Assembly: GCA_963782255.1 (NCBI GenBank)
Contig: CAWAIS010000001.1
Coordinates: 248,001-312,000 of the forward strand
DNA length: 64,000 nucleotides
Direction: 5' to 3'
Source of the DNA: Roseiarcus sp963782255
GTDB taxonomy: Bacteria; Pseudomonadota; Alphaproteobacteria; Rhizobiales; Beijerinckiaceae
The notes below the pieces were generated by a model, which was not told the DNA's origin, ran no database searches, and worked only from the letters and a program-made list of their open reading frames with translations. This document shows positions 40,569-50,192 of the stretch, piece after piece (position 1 is the first letter of the stretch; every line of letters starts with the position of its first letter). Made by a program: the position numbers and the translations under genes.

Positions 40569-41012
40569 TCAAGCGCCGCGTTTGGCCAGTTGGTCGCGGA
40601 TCTGGGTCAGAAGCTCGACTTCCGGGCTCGGCGGCGGGGGCGTGGTCGGAGCAGCCGCAGGCTTCCGATTGAGGGTGTTGATCCCCCTGATGACGACGAA
40701 CAGGGCGACCGCGACGATGAGAAAGTTGATGACGACGGTGATGAAATCGCCATAGGCGAACACGCCGCCCTGCTTCCTCGCGTCGGCGAGGTTGGTCGCC
40801 GTCACTGCGCTCGAGAGCGGGAGGAAATAGTTGGAGAAATCCGCTTTGCCCGCGATGCCGATGACCGGCATGATGATGTCGTCGACCAGCGCGCTCACGA
40901 TTTTGCCGAAAGCCGCGCCGATGATCACGCCGATGGCGAGATCGAGCGCGTTGCCGCGCATCGCGAACTCTCTGAACTCCTGCCACATTCCTTTTGCCTC
41001 TCCCTCCGCCAC
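40569..41012 (-). CDS. mscL: Large-conductance mechanosensitive channel MscL
   Basis: A 147-residue MscL with an N-terminal amphipathic helix (WQEFREFAMRGNALDLAIGV), first pore helix with IIGAAFGKIVSALVDDIIMP, second helix near residues 85-110 (FITVVINFLIVAVALFVVI) and a Pro-rich linker before the C-terminal helix bundle. It releases solutes on hypo-osmotic shock. Slightly longer than the usual 136 residues because of the linker. Confidence 0.95.
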   Translation of the reverse strand: MAEGEAKGMWQEFREFAMRGNALDLAIGVIIGAAFGKIVSALVDDIIMPVIGIAGKADFSNYFLPLSSAVTATNLADARKQGGVFAYGDFITVVINFLIVAVALFVVIRGINTLNRKPAAAPTTPPPPSPEVELLTQIRDQLAKRGA

Positions 41013-41112
41013 CGGCCGCGGCTTGGGGGCGCGCGGTCCGCTCGGCGCACACGCTAGCCGAGGGTCGGCGCAAAATAAAGAAGCGAGCGGACGCCTTCCC
41101 GCGAGGTTCCCC

Positions 41113-41691
41113 TCAGCGCTCCGCCGCGCCGGTCGTCTCGGCGGGGGAGCTGAACATGATAGCCCTGATGCGGTCCGCGCCCAGGATGAGGCTCAGATTC
41201 CTGAGGCCGAAAAATGGAGTGAGCGCGACGAACATGATCACCCCGGCGCTGAGCAGTCCAGTCAGGCCGCCGCCGCCGATGCTGGGCAGACTGGCTTCAA
41301 TCGTCTTGCCGTGAATGAGGCCCTCGACCACCTTCTCGGTGACATGAACGACGATGAACAGGATCGTCAGAAGGAAAGCCTCGTAAAGGATGGGATAAAT
41401 GAGCGGCCGGCGGCGAAGCCAGCGGCCCGGGTCGAACATTTCGAACAGCATCATCACCTTGGCGAGCACAAGCGCGTTGACGAACGCAAAGCCCTGCCCC
41501 GTCCAACTGATCCCGTGCTCCCTGAGGACGATACTCTGGTTCAGTCCGAAAACCGCGAAGAGCACCCACAGGTAGAGGAAGAGGCGTAAGAAGCTGCGCA
41601 GTTCGTGCGCGGCGAGGGCCTTCAGGCTGCGCACGTCAGAAGACGCAGTCGCGGGCGCTGCAGATAGGGAATTCGCAGGGTGGTTAGGCAT
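41113..41691 (-). CDS. Four-helix membrane protein of unknown function
   Basis: A 192-residue protein with about four membrane helices (LRLFLYLWVLFAVFGLN; FAFVNALVLAKVMMLFEMF; LIYPILYEAFLLTILFIVV; GLLSAGVIMFVALTPFFGL). I recognise no named family. The ATG at 41691 is chosen; one at 41709 is possible. No operon partner is evident, although the next gene on the same strand ends nearby (41723). Confidence 0.6.
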   Translation of the reverse strand: MPNHPANSLSAAPATASSDVRSLKALAAHELRSFLRLFLYLWVLFAVFGLNQSIVLREHGISWTGQGFAFVNALVLAKVMMLFEMFDPGRWLRRRPLIYPILYEAFLLTILFIVVHVTEKVVEGLIHGKTIEASLPSIGGGGLTGLLSAGVIMFVALTPFFGLRNLSLILGADRIRAIMFSSPAETTGAAER

Positions 41692-41722
41692 CGGCGTGTC
41701 CCGGCTCAAAGTTGATCGGCGT

Positions 41723-42649
41723 TCATTGCGCGGCGGCGGCGTCCGCCTTCGGTTTCTTTTTCTTTTCCGCCTTTTTCTTTTTCTCCTTGTCCGCGGAGCC
41801 CTTTCCGGCGGACGCGGACCCGAGCGTCGCGAGACGCGACTGCAGCAGCGCCGCCTGCGCTTCCGTCAGGTTCGCGGCGCAATAGCCAAGCGTGCTTTCC
41901 TTAACGTAGCTTCGGCAGGCGTCGTCGCGCTTGCCCGGAAACTCGTTCTGATCGCGCAAGAGGCTGGAGGCCTCCGGGTTATCCGTCGCCCGCTCCTCAA
42001 TCGCGTGCACGGCCTTGCCCATCGCCTTTTCGGCTTGCGCGCGCTGCTTTTCGATCGACGCCGCGTCCTGATCGAGAGCCGCCCCGTCAGGCCCCCAGAG
42101 CCCCCCGGGGCTCGTCTGGCAATCGGCGGCCTTGAAGACGCAGGCGGTGATTTGCGAGGGAACCAGAACCGCGCCGTCGAGCACGTCGAAAGCAAACGGG
42201 CAGGCCGGCACTTCGACTTCGTATCGCTCGAGCCCGTCCGGCGTTCCGACGCTCGTCGCCTCGATCGGTTTTTCACCGACGATGTCGACGACGCAGCGCT
42301 GCGACGGATCGGACACGCTCTCGCCCGCCAGCCGCAGTTTGTCGATCTGCAGGGTCTTGCCGCTGCCGGAAATCTGCAACAAGCCCGAGGCGCCGTTGAG
42401 GAGCAGCGGTTTGCCGTCGATGCTCGCAACGCTCGGCGGGGCGAGCATGGCGGGCTTTGCGGAAGCGGACGCGCCCTTGGACGCTCCGGTTGCGGACGAG
42501 CCCTTCGTCGCCGCCTTTTTTGGCTTGGCTGCGGACGTTCCCGCAGGGGCCGTCGGCGCCGCGCCGGGCAGGACGAGCTGGGCGGACGCGGAGCCCGGGG
42601 CAAGGAGTAGGACGAGGCCGAACGAGACAACGAAAAGACGCCGATTCAT
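41723..42649 (-). CDS. Exported protein of unknown function, Lys-rich tail
   Basis: A 308-residue protein with a signal peptide (residues 1-23, MNRRLFVVSFGLVLLLAPGS), a low-complexity Ala/Lys/Ser region (about 35-70), a folded middle with several Cys (about 75-190), and a strongly basic tail (EKKKKAEKKKKP). It is divergent from dnaK. No function can be assigned; the Cys residues may form disulfides in the periplasm. Confidence 0.6.
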   Translation of the reverse strand: MNRRLFVVSFGLVLLLAPGSASAQLVLPGAAPTAPAGTSAAKPKKAATKGSSATGASKGASASAKPAMLAPPSVASIDGKPLLLNGASGLLQISGSGKTLQIDKLRLAGESVSDPSQRCVVDIVGEKPIEATSVGTPDGLERYEVEVPACPFAFDVLDGAVLVPSQITACVFKAADCQTSPGGLWGPDGAALDQDAASIEKQRAQAEKAMGKAVHAIEERATDNPEASSLLRDQNEFPGKRDDACRSYVKESTLGYCAANLTEAQAALLQSRLATLGSASAGKGSADKEKKKKAEKKKKPKADAAAAQ

Positions 42650-42743
42650 CGCGAAAGTTTAGAGGGCCCGACGAAAAAGGGGAAGCGCCTGTTTTTGCGC
42701 GCGGCGCCGCCTCCGCCGGCCAAAAAATCCGGGGTTTCCGCGC

Positions 42744-42775
42744 CTTGCACCCCGAAACGCCCGAACCTATATACG
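42744..42775 (+). promoter_or_regulatory. RpoH (sigma-32)-type promoter upstream of dnaK
   Basis: CTTGCA (42744-42749) and CCTATATACG (42766-42775), 16 bases apart. The second box fits the alphaproteobacterial RpoH -10 consensus CYTATNTNNG at every position. It is about 170 bases before dnaK. No CIRCE element was seen. Confidence 0.75.
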
Positions 42776-42945
42776 CCCCGACCAGCGGGTCCGGAGCCGC
42801 AAGGCGCCGTATCCAATGCAATTGGTTTTGAAGAAGGGGATCGGAAGGAGCCTGTCGGTCGCGTTTGGCCGGCGGAAATTGTTCTCTTGGTCCAGGCCGC
42901 TTCGGGGCCGGACGATCTCGCGAAAGGAACAGGGGAAGAAGAACA

Positions 42946-44862
42946 ATGGCGAAAGTTATCGGCATAGACCTTGGCACGACCAACTCGTGCGTCGCCGTCA
43001 TGGAAGGCGCGACTCCCAAGGTCATCGAGAATTCGGAAGGCGCCCGCACGACGCCCTCGATCGTCGCGTTCACCGACGACGGCGAGCGACTGGTCGGCCA
43101 GCCCGCCAAGCGTCAGGCGGTCACGAATCCCGAACGCACGTTCTTCGCCATCAAGCGCCTCATCGGCCGGTCCTTCGAAGACCCGATGACCAAGAAGGAC
43201 ATGGGCCTCGTTCCCTACAAGATCATTCGCGCGCCCAATGGCGACGCGTGGGTCACGGCCGACGGCAAGCAATATTCCCCCTCGCAGATTTCCGCCTTCA
43301 TCCTGCAGAAGATGAAGGAGACGGCCGAGGCGCACCTCGGCGGCCCCGTCACTCAGGCCGTCATCACCGTTCCCGCGTACTTCAACGACGCCCAGCGTCA
43401 GGCGACCAAGGACGCCGGTAAGATCGCCGGCCTCGAGGTGCTGCGCATCATCAACGAGCCGACCGCGGCCGCGCTCGCCTACGGCCTCGACAAGAAGAAG
43501 TCCGGCACGATCGCCGTCTATGACCTCGGCGGCGGCACTTTCGACATCTCGATTCTCGAGATCGGCGACGGCGTGTTCGAGGTGAAGTCGACCAACGGCG
43601 ATACGTTCCTCGGCGGCGAGGACTTCGACATGCGGCTCGTCGAGTACTTGTCCGGCGAGTTCAAGAAGGAACAGGGCATCGACCTGACCAAGGACAAGCT
43701 CGCGCTGCAACGTCTGAAGGAAGCGGCCGAGAAGGCCAAGATCGAGCTCAGCTCGGCGACCCAGACCGAAATCAACCTGCCCTACATCACCGCGGACGCG
43801 ACCGGGCCGAAGCATCTCGCGCTCAAGCTCACGCGCGCGAAGTTCGAGGCGCTGGTCGACGACCTGATCCAGCGGACCGTCGAGCCTTGCCGCAAGGCGC
43901 TGAAGGACGCGGGGCTCTCGGCGGGCCAGATCGACGAGGTCGTTCTGGTCGGCGGCATGACCCGGATGCCCAAGGTGCAGGAAGTCGTCAAACAGTTCTT
44001 CGGCAAGGAGCCGCATAAGGGCGTCAACCCCGACGAAGTCGTCGCGATCGGCGCCGCGATCCAGGCCGGCGTGCTGCAGGGCGACGTCAAGGACGTTCTG
44101 CTCCTCGACGTGACGCCGCTGTCGCTCGGCATCGAGACTCTGGGCGGCGTGTTCACCCGCCTGATCGAGCGCAACACGACGATCCCGACCAAGAAGAGCC
44201 AGGTCTTCTCCACGGCCGAGGACAACCAGACCGCCGTGACGATCCGCGTCTTCCAGGGCGAGCGCGAGATGGCCGCGGACAACAAGATGCTCGGCCAGTT
44301 CGATCTCGTCGGCATTCCGCCGGCGCCGCGCGGCGTGCCGCAGATCGAAGTGACCTTCGACATCGACGCCAACGGCATTGTCAACGTCACCGCCAAGGAC
44401 AAGGCGACCAACAAGGAGCAGCAGATCCGCATCCAGGCCTCGGGCGGCTTGAGCGAATCCGACATCAACCGGATGGTGAAGGACGCGGAAGCTCACGCCG
44501 CCGAGGACAAGAAGCGGCGCGAGACGGTGGACACCAAGAACCATGGCGAATCGCTCGCGCACGACGCCGAGAAGGCCTTGAAGGAGTACGGCGACAAGGT
44601 CGCGCAGTCCGACCGCAGCGCGATCGAATCGGCCATCGCCGCCCTGCGCACGGCGCTGCAGGGCGAAGACGTCGAGGCGATCAAGGCCCGCACCAACGAC
44701 CTCATGCAGGCGCAGATGAAGCTGGGCGAGGCCATGTACAAGGCTCAGCAGGCGGGCGCCGGAGGCGAGAGCGCCGGCGCGGGCCCCGGCGGCGGGCAGG
44801 CCAAGGACGACGTGATCGACGCGGAATTCCGCGAGGTCGACGACGACAAGAAGAAATCCTAA
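42946..44862 (+). CDS. dnaK: Chaperone protein DnaK
   Basis: A 638-residue Hsp70: KVIGIDLGTTNSCVAVMEG at the start, the actin-like ATPase domain with VYDLGGGTFDISILE and VLVGGMTRMP, the linker DVTPLSLGIET, the substrate-binding domain and a C-terminal lid with a Gly/Ala-rich tail ending VIDAEFREVDDDKK. The ATG at 42946 follows AGGGGAAGAAG. It precedes dnaJ and has an RpoH-type promoter. Confidence 0.98.
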   Translation: MAKVIGIDLGTTNSCVAVMEGATPKVIENSEGARTTPSIVAFTDDGERLVGQPAKRQAVTNPERTFFAIKRLIGRSFEDPMTKKDMGLVPYKIIRAPNGDAWVTADGKQYSPSQISAFILQKMKETAEAHLGGPVTQAVITVPAYFNDAQRQATKDAGKIAGLEVLRIINEPTAAALAYGLDKKKSGTIAVYDLGGGTFDISILEIGDGVFEVKSTNGDTFLGGEDFDMRLVEYLSGEFKKEQGIDLTKDKLALQRLKEAAEKAKIELSSATQTEINLPYITADATGPKHLALKLTRAKFEALVDDLIQRTVEPCRKALKDAGLSAGQIDEVVLVGGMTRMPKVQEVVKQFFGKEPHKGVNPDEVVAIGAAIQAGVLQGDVKDVLLLDVTPLSLGIETLGGVFTRLIERNTTIPTKKSQVFSTAEDNQTAVTIRVFQGEREMAADNKMLGQFDLVGIPPAPRGVPQIEVTFDIDANGIVNVTAKDKATNKEQQIRIQASGGLSESDINRMVKDAEAHAAEDKKRRETVDTKNHGESLAHDAEKALKEYGDKVAQSDRSAIESAIAALRTALQGEDVEAIKARTNDLMQAQMKLGEAMYKAQQAGAGGESAGAGPGGGQAKDDVIDAEFREVDDDKKKS

Positions 44863-44947
44863 AGCGAGCGCGTGTCGGCTGCTTAGGCCGGCCGGCGCTG
44901 TCTTTTGTGGGGGACGCCGCAATGAAAGGACGACTGGTCTGACATGG

Positions 44948-44972
44948 AGCCGGCGCCGAAGCGCCGGCTTTT
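44948..44972 (+). terminator. Intrinsic terminator between dnaK and dnaJ
   Basis: AGCCGGCGC-CGAA-GCGCCGGCT forms a 9-base-pair GC stem with a CGAA tetraloop, followed by TTTTG. It lies 85 bases after dnaK and should lower readthrough into dnaJ. Confidence 0.85.
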
Positions 44973-45078
44973 GTATGAGATCGGCGCAGCAAGGGCGATT
45001 TAGGGCGCGCCGGCTTAAAGGGTTGCCGAGAACGATGCGGATTGAAACGATGACCATTCGCCACGGGGCGCGCTGACG

Positions 45079-46194
45079 ATGGCCAAGCGCGATTTTTACG
45101 AGACCTTGGGCGTATCGAGGACAGCGACCGAGGCGGAGTTGAAGTCCGCCTTCCGTAAGGCGGCCTTGCAGTGCCATCCCGATCGGCATCCTGGCGACAA
45201 GCACGCTGAATCGCGATTCAAGGAACTCAACGAGGCCTATCAGCATCTCTCGGACCCGCAAAAACGCGCCGCCTACGACCGTTACGGCCACGCCGCGTTC
45301 GAGCACGGCGGCATGGGCGACGGCTTCGCCACCTCGATGTCGGACATTTTCGACGACCTGTTCGGCGACATGATGGGCGGGCGGCGCGGGCGCCAGTCGT
45401 CCGGCCGCGAGCGAGGGGCGGATCTTCGCTACAATCTCGAGATCACGCTCGAGGAAGCATTCCGCGGCAAGACCGCCACCATCCAGATGCCGACCTCGGT
45501 CACCTGCGAAGCCTGCTCGGGCTCGGGCGCGCGCGCAGGCTCGAAGCCGACCGTTTGCAAGACCTGCGCAGGCCATGGACGCGTTCGCCAGCAGCAAGGC
45601 TTCTTCGCCATCGAGCGGACCTGTCCGACGTGCCACGGGCGCGGCCAGACGATCGACAACCCTTGCGACAAATGCGCGGGCTCCGGGCGCGTCACGCGCG
45701 AGCGAACGCTGTCGGTCAATGTCCCGGCCGGCGTCGAGGACGGCACGCGCATCCGCCTCAGCGGCGAGGGCGAGGCGGGGCTCCGGGGTGGGCCCGCGGG
45801 CGACCTCTACATTTTCCTCTCCGTCAAGCCGCACGCCATCTTCCAGCGCGACGGCGCCGACCTCTACTGCCGCGTTCCGATCTCGATGGTGCAGGCCGCG
45901 CTCGGCGGCGAATTCACGGTGCGGACCTTGGACGGGACCGAGTTGCGCGTCACCATTCCGGAAGGCGCGCAGTCGGGCCGGCAACTGAGATTGCGCGGCA
46001 AGGGCATGCCGGTCCTGCGCTCGCGCGATTCGGGCGACCTCTTCGTGCAGCTCAACGTCGAGACCCCGCAGAACTTGACGCGCCGCCAGCGCGAGCTCCT
46101 GCTCGAGTTCGCGTCGGAATCCTCGCACAAGACCCATCCCGAAAGCGCCGGCTTCTTCTCGAAGATGAAGGAGTTCTTCGAGGGCCTGAGCTGA
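45079..46194 (+). CDS. dnaJ: Chaperone protein DnaJ
   Basis: A 371-residue type I Hsp40: J domain with HPD at 33-35, a short Gly/Phe region, four zinc motifs (CEACSGSG, CKTCAGHG, CPTCHGRG, CDKCAGSG) near residues 141-215 and the C-terminal substrate-binding domains. It stimulates the DnaK ATPase. It is separated from dnaK by 216 bases with a terminator, so it may have its own promoter. Confidence 0.97.
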   Translation: MAKRDFYETLGVSRTATEAELKSAFRKAALQCHPDRHPGDKHAESRFKELNEAYQHLSDPQKRAAYDRYGHAAFEHGGMGDGFATSMSDIFDDLFGDMMGGRRGRQSSGRERGADLRYNLEITLEEAFRGKTATIQMPTSVTCEACSGSGARAGSKPTVCKTCAGHGRVRQQQGFFAIERTCPTCHGRGQTIDNPCDKCAGSGRVTRERTLSVNVPAGVEDGTRIRLSGEGEAGLRGGPAGDLYIFLSVKPHAIFQRDGADLYCRVPISMVQAALGGEFTVRTLDGTELRVTIPEGAQSGRQLRLRGKGMPVLRSRDSGDLFVQLNVETPQNLTRRQRELLLEFASESSHKTHPESAGFFSKMKEFFEGLS

Positions 46195-46295
46195 GCCGGC
46201 TTTGCCGCAGCGCAAAAGGCTCGCTATACCTCTCGCGCGATCGCGCCTGAATGCGCCCCCCGCGCGTTCGTTACGGAGCGGGAATGCAGGGTCAC

Positions 46296-46919
46296 ATGCG
46301 GAATGACAAGCTGCCGACCTTCGGCGACAGCGCGCATTTCTTGAAGTCGTTCGTCACCACGCCGCATTTGACCGGAGCGCTCGCGCCCTCCGGCAAGTCG
46401 CTCGCGCGCGCGATGGCGGCGGCGGCGGGACCGGCGCCGCTAGGTCTGGTCGTAGAACTCGGGCCCGGCACCGGCCCGGTCACGAGGGCCTTGATCGAGC
46501 GGGGCCTCGACCGGCGCCGGCTCGTGCTCGTCGAATTCGATCCTCGCTTTTGCCGCATGCTCGAAAGCCGCTTCGAGCCGGCGACAATCGTTCAGGGCGA
46601 CGCCTATGATCTGCCGCACACGCTGACCGCCTTTGCGGGCGAACGCGTCGCCGCCTTCATCTCGAGTTTACCCCTCCTCATCCAGCCGCCGCATCGGCGC
46701 GAGAAACTGCTTGACGACGCGTTCGCGATGATGGGCCCGCAGGGCGTCTTCGTTCAGTTCACCTATGGCCTCGTGTCACCCATTCCCCGCGCGCTCTACG
46801 CGCCCCGCTATTCGGCCCATTGCGGACCGCCGATTTGGCGGAACCTGCCGCCTGCTCGCGTCTGGACGTACCGGCTTCACGCCGCCGGCAAACCGCCCGG
46901 CCGCGAGGAAGCTCGGTGA
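46296..46919 (+). CDS. SAM-dependent methyltransferase, phospholipid N-methyltransferase-like
   Basis: A 207-residue methyltransferase. It shows HFLKSFVTTPHLTGALAPSG near the start, the SAM-binding VVELGPGTGPVTRAL, VEFDPRFCRML and FISSLPLL, the pattern of PmtA-type enzymes that methylate phosphatidylethanolamine toward phosphatidylcholine. The ATG at 46296 is chosen because the homologous part begins there. It overlaps pyrF by 4 bases (GTGA). Confidence 0.8.
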   Translation: MRNDKLPTFGDSAHFLKSFVTTPHLTGALAPSGKSLARAMAAAAGPAPLGLVVELGPGTGPVTRALIERGLDRRRLVLVEFDPRFCRMLESRFEPATIVQGDAYDLPHTLTAFAGERVAAFISSLPLLIQPPHRREKLLDDAFAMMGPQGVFVQFTYGLVSPIPRALYAPRYSAHCGPPIWRNLPPARVWTYRLHAAGKPPGREEAR

Positions 46920-47623
46920 AGCGCCTTGAGCCGCGCGACCGGCTCATCGTCGCGCTGGACGCGCCGGAGGTCGGGGAAGCGGAACGACTTGTCGCGCTGA
47001 TTGGCGACGCCGCGACCTTCTATAAAATCGGCATGGAGCTCGCTTACGGCGGCGGCCTCGGGCTCGTGAGCCGCCTCGCGGACGCCGGCAAGCAGGTCTT
47101 TCTCGATCTCAAGCTGCACGACATACCGAACACCGTCGAACGCGCGACGGTGCAGGCGGCGAAACTTGGCGCGACATTTCTCTCCGTCCACGGCTACCCG
47201 CAGACGATGCGCGCGGCGGTCGCCGGCGCGAAAGTCTCGGGCCTCAAGCTCCTCGCCGTGACCGTTCTGACCTCATATGATGACGAGGACATGATCGAAG
47301 CGGGCTACCGCTTCGGCTTCGCCGAGATGGTGCGGCGCCGGGCCGAACAGGCGCAGGCGCTCGGCGTCGAAGGGATCGTCGCGAGCGCGGCGGAGGCCAG
47401 GGGCATTCGCGCGACGGTCGGCGCGGAGATGATCCTCGTTACGCCGGGCATTCGTCCGGCGGGCGCCGCAGCCGCCGACCAGAAGCGTGTCGCGACACCC
47501 GGGAGCGCGATCGCTGCGGGCGCGGACTATCTCGTAATCGGCCGGCCGATCACGACGGCCTCTGATCCGCGCGCCGCAGCGGATGCGATCGTCGCCGAGA
47601 TCGCGGCGGCCGCGCTTACTTGA
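46916..47623 (+). CDS. pyrF: Orotidine 5'-phosphate decarboxylase
   Basis: A 235-residue decarboxylase producing UMP. It starts with GTG overlapping the previous stop. Motifs: LIVALDAPEVGEA, FYKIGMELAY and VFLDLKLHDIPNTV, the last with the catalytic Lys-Asp array, and LVTPGIRPAGA near the phosphate site. Complete. Confidence 0.95.
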   Translation: MKRLEPRDRLIVALDAPEVGEAERLVALIGDAATFYKIGMELAYGGGLGLVSRLADAGKQVFLDLKLHDIPNTVERATVQAAKLGATFLSVHGYPQTMRAAVAGAKVSGLKLLAVTVLTSYDDEDMIEAGYRFGFAEMVRRRAEQAQALGVEGIVASAAEARGIRATVGAEMILVTPGIRPAGAAAADQKRVATPGSAIAAGADYLVIGRPITTASDPRAAADAIVAEIAAAALT

Positions 47624-47710
47624 TCCATCGCCATGGCGCGCTACCATAGCGATCCTGAATTTGCGATTATTTCGCTCCCTGCGCGTTGAGCCGCGGGCGA
47701 AGGCGGGACG

Positions 47711-48355
47711 ATGTTCATCGGGCATGTGATCGGCGCCGAACTGGCGCGGGATTTGTCGCCGCAGACCCCGCTGTGGGTGTCGTTGGGTGGCGTCAGCTTC
47801 CCCGATCTGCTGTGGGGCGTCGCCGTGCTGGCCGGGATCGAGCAGGTCCAGATGGACCCGATATCGCCGCTGCAGAAGGATATTCGCTTCATCAGCTACC
47901 CCTACTCGCACTCGCTCGTGCTCGGCAGCGCCATTGCCTGCTTGCCGGGCGCCGCGATTGCCGCCGCGTTGGGATGGGTGGCCGGCGTGGTATTCGTGCT
48001 TTCGTCGATCTCGCACTGGCTGCTCGACGTGATCGTGCATCTCCCCGACCTGCCGGTGCTGGGCTTCGGCCGCGACGTCAAGGTCGGTCTCGGACTGTGG
48101 CGGTACGGGCCGGTAGCGTTCGTGGTCGAATACGCGCTGGTGGCGGCCTTCACGGTTGCTTTGACGCCGCGCGAGAACTGGCAGGGCGTGCTGGTGACGG
48201 CCTTAACCCTGCACGCCTTCAATGCCAACTCATTCTTCGGCTTCACGCGCGGCAACCCGCTGCGGTCCGGCAAGGTGTACGCCGTGGTCGCGCTGGTGGG
48301 CTTCGCGGCGCTAATCTGGAGCTTCAACGCCGCGCTGACCTTATCTCGGCGCTGA
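47711..48355 (+). CDS. Membrane-bound YdjM/DUF457-like metal-dependent hydrolase family protein
   Basis: A 214-residue protein with about five membrane helices and the conserved acidic/His positions of the family: FPDLLWG near residue 30, YPYSHSLVLG near 63 and SHWLLDVIVHLPDLP near 100. Members are called hydrolases on motif grounds only; the activity is unknown. It is alone in its transcript. Confidence 0.65.
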   Translation: MFIGHVIGAELARDLSPQTPLWVSLGGVSFPDLLWGVAVLAGIEQVQMDPISPLQKDIRFISYPYSHSLVLGSAIACLPGAAIAAALGWVAGVVFVLSSISHWLLDVIVHLPDLPVLGFGRDVKVGLGLWRYGPVAFVVEYALVAAFTVALTPRENWQGVLVTALTLHAFNANSFFGFTRGNPLRSGKVYAVVALVGFAALIWSFNAALTLSRR

Positions 48356-48414
48356 GACGATGCAGGAAGTTGCATGATCATCTCGTTGAAATCTGAAAGC
48401 CCGGATTCGTCAGG

Positions 48415-48795
48415 ATGATCGGCAGGCGGCTGATCCTAAATTGTCGGATAGAATCTGCCCATCTTGTGCGTACCGGACCTACTGCGCTGATCGCCTTCTA
48501 CGGGCTTCGCGGAAGCGGCAAATCGACGATCGCGCGCAGGCTGGCGAGCAGGATCGGCGCGGCTTGGTTACGGATCGACACGATCGAACAAGCGATGCGG
48601 GATTCGGGCATCTTGTAAGAATCACTGGACGACGCGGGTTATCGCATGGCTTACGGCGTCGCGGAGGACAATCTTCGCCTGAGCCTCAGCGTCATCGCTG
48701 ACTGCGTCAACGACTGCATGCAGGAGCGCAACGCCTGGCGTGACCTCGGCTTCAGAGGCAAGCGCTTGGGTCCCCTCGAGGTCGAGTTGATCTGA
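48415..48795 (+). pseudogene. P-loop kinase-like gene with in-frame stop and lost 3' end
   Basis: The first part has a P-loop, AFYGLRGSGKSTIARRLASR, and LRIDTIEQAMRDSG. A TAA at 48616-48618 then interrupts, and the same frame continues ESLDDAGYRMAYGVAEDNLR and LSVIADCVND up to 48795. This matches AAA-family small-molecule kinases of about 170-180 residues, whose end is missing here. A dead gene is the simplest reading. Confidence 0.75.
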
Positions 48796-49064
48796 GGAGC
48801 ATCAGCGCCGCGTGGAAGCCCGGCAGAGCGACGTGCCTGGTTCTGACCTTGCCGAATTGGCAGGCCGTGATCGGTCGTCAATATGAGGCTTGGGATCGTG
48901 ACCGTCTAATAATCGATGCGGCAGGCCGCGGTGTGGACGCTTGCGTTGCCATAATCCTCGTGGTGCTGTGAAAGTACGATCGGCCATCGGTGCTCAGCAG
49001 CGCCTTGACTTGCTCCTCCGCAAGGGATCGATAAGTTCGGCGTCTCAAATAGATCGGGCCCGCC

Positions 49065-49352
49065 ATGCCAAAAGGCTATGTCATTGCGCGCGTCGACGTC
49101 ATGAACCCCGACGCCTACGCCCGCTACGCCGCCGCGGCGACGAAGGCGATCGCGGCGCACGGAGGCCGGGCGCTGGCGCGCGGCGGGCGGTTCGAAGCGC
49201 TCGAAGGCAAGGCACGGGCGCGCAACGTGGTGCTTGAATTCGACAGCTTTGACGCCGCGCGCGCCTTCTTTTACTCCGCGGACTATCAGGCGGCGCGCGC
49301 GCTGCGCGCGGGCGCGGCGGACATCGAGGTGGTGCTGGTCGAAGGCGTTTGA
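49065..49352 (+). CDS. DUF1330 family protein
   Basis: A 95-residue protein, MPKGYVIARVDVMNPDAYAR at the start and DYQAARALRAGAADIEVVLVEG at the end, matching the DUF1330 family (a ferredoxin-like alpha/beta fold of unknown function). It is 24 bases upstream of dapB and may share its transcript. Confidence 0.85.
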   Translation: MPKGYVIARVDVMNPDAYARYAAAATKAIAAHGGRALARGGRFEALEGKARARNVVLEFDSFDAARAFFYSADYQAARALRAGAADIEVVLVEGV

Positions 49353-49376
49353 CGCAGTGAGACGGGAGCGAAGGCA

Positions 49377-50192
49377 ATGGCGGACTTGCGCATCATCGTC
49401 ACCGGCGCCGCAGGCCGGATGGGCCGCATGGTCGTGCGCGCCATCCACGAGTTGACGGATTTTTCGCTTGCCGGCGCGCTCGAGCGCGAGGACTCGCCGT
49501 GGCTCGGCCACGATCCCGGTCCGCTCGCCAGCTGCCCCGTGAGCGGGCTCGCGATTGTCGCCGATCCGCTGCCCTTGATGCTGAACGCCGACGCGATCAT
49601 CGACTTCTCCTCGCCGGCCGCGACCGTCGAACTCGCGGGCCTCGCCGCGCAAGCGCGCATCGCGCATGTCATCGGCACGACCGGGCTCGCCGAGGAGGAC
49701 CTTGACAGGATCGACGCCGCAGCGCGCCACGCCCCGATCGTGCGGTCAGGCAATATGAGCCTCGGCGTTAATCTCCTTGCGGCGCTGACGCGGCGCGCCG
49801 CAGCCGCGCTCGGAGACGATTACGACATCGAAATCGTCGAAATGCACCACCGCATGAAGGTCGACGCCCCTTCGGGGACGGCGCTCATGCTGGGCGAGGC
49901 GGCGGCCGCTGCGCGCGGCGTCGCGCTGAAGACGCATTCGGCGCGGGCGCGCGACGGGATCACCGGCGCCCGCCGGAAGGGCGACATCGGATTCGCCTCG
50001 ATGCGCGGCGGCACAGTCGTCGGCGACCACAGCGTCGTTTTCGCAGGAGAAGGTGAACGCATCGTGCTGTCGCATCTCGCCGAGGACCGCGTGGTCTTCG
50101 CCTATGGCGCGCTGAAGGCGGCGCGCTGGGCGCACGGCCGCAAGCCCGGGCTCTATGCGATGGCGGACGTCCTCGGGTTGAAGGACGGCTGA
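49377..50192 (+). CDS. dapB: 4-hydroxy-tetrahydrodipicolinate reductase
   Basis: A 271-residue enzyme of lysine and diaminopimelate synthesis. It has a Rossmann motif (IIVTGAAGRMGRMV, residues 5-18), the active-site segment VEMHHRMKVDAPSGTALMLG and the C-terminal FAYGALKAARW. Complete. Confidence 0.95.
   Translation: MADLRIIVTGAAGRMGRMVVRAIHELTDFSLAGALEREDSPWLGHDPGPLASCPVSGLAIVADPLPLMLNADAIIDFSSPAATVELAGLAAQARIAHVIGTTGLAEEDLDRIDAAARHAPIVRSGNMSLGVNLLAALTRRAAAALGDDYDIEIVEMHHRMKVDAPSGTALMLGEAAAAARGVALKTHSARARDGITGARRKGDIGFASMRGGTVVGDHSVVFAGEGERIVLSHLAEDRVVFAYGALKAARWAHGRKPGLYAMADVLGLKDG

Noticed and set aside
42646..46215. A 1189-codon open frame on the minus strand opposite dnaK and dnaJ
   Set aside because: It is the antisense of two well-conserved genes in GC-rich DNA; composition lacks hydrophobic cores and no domain is recognisable.
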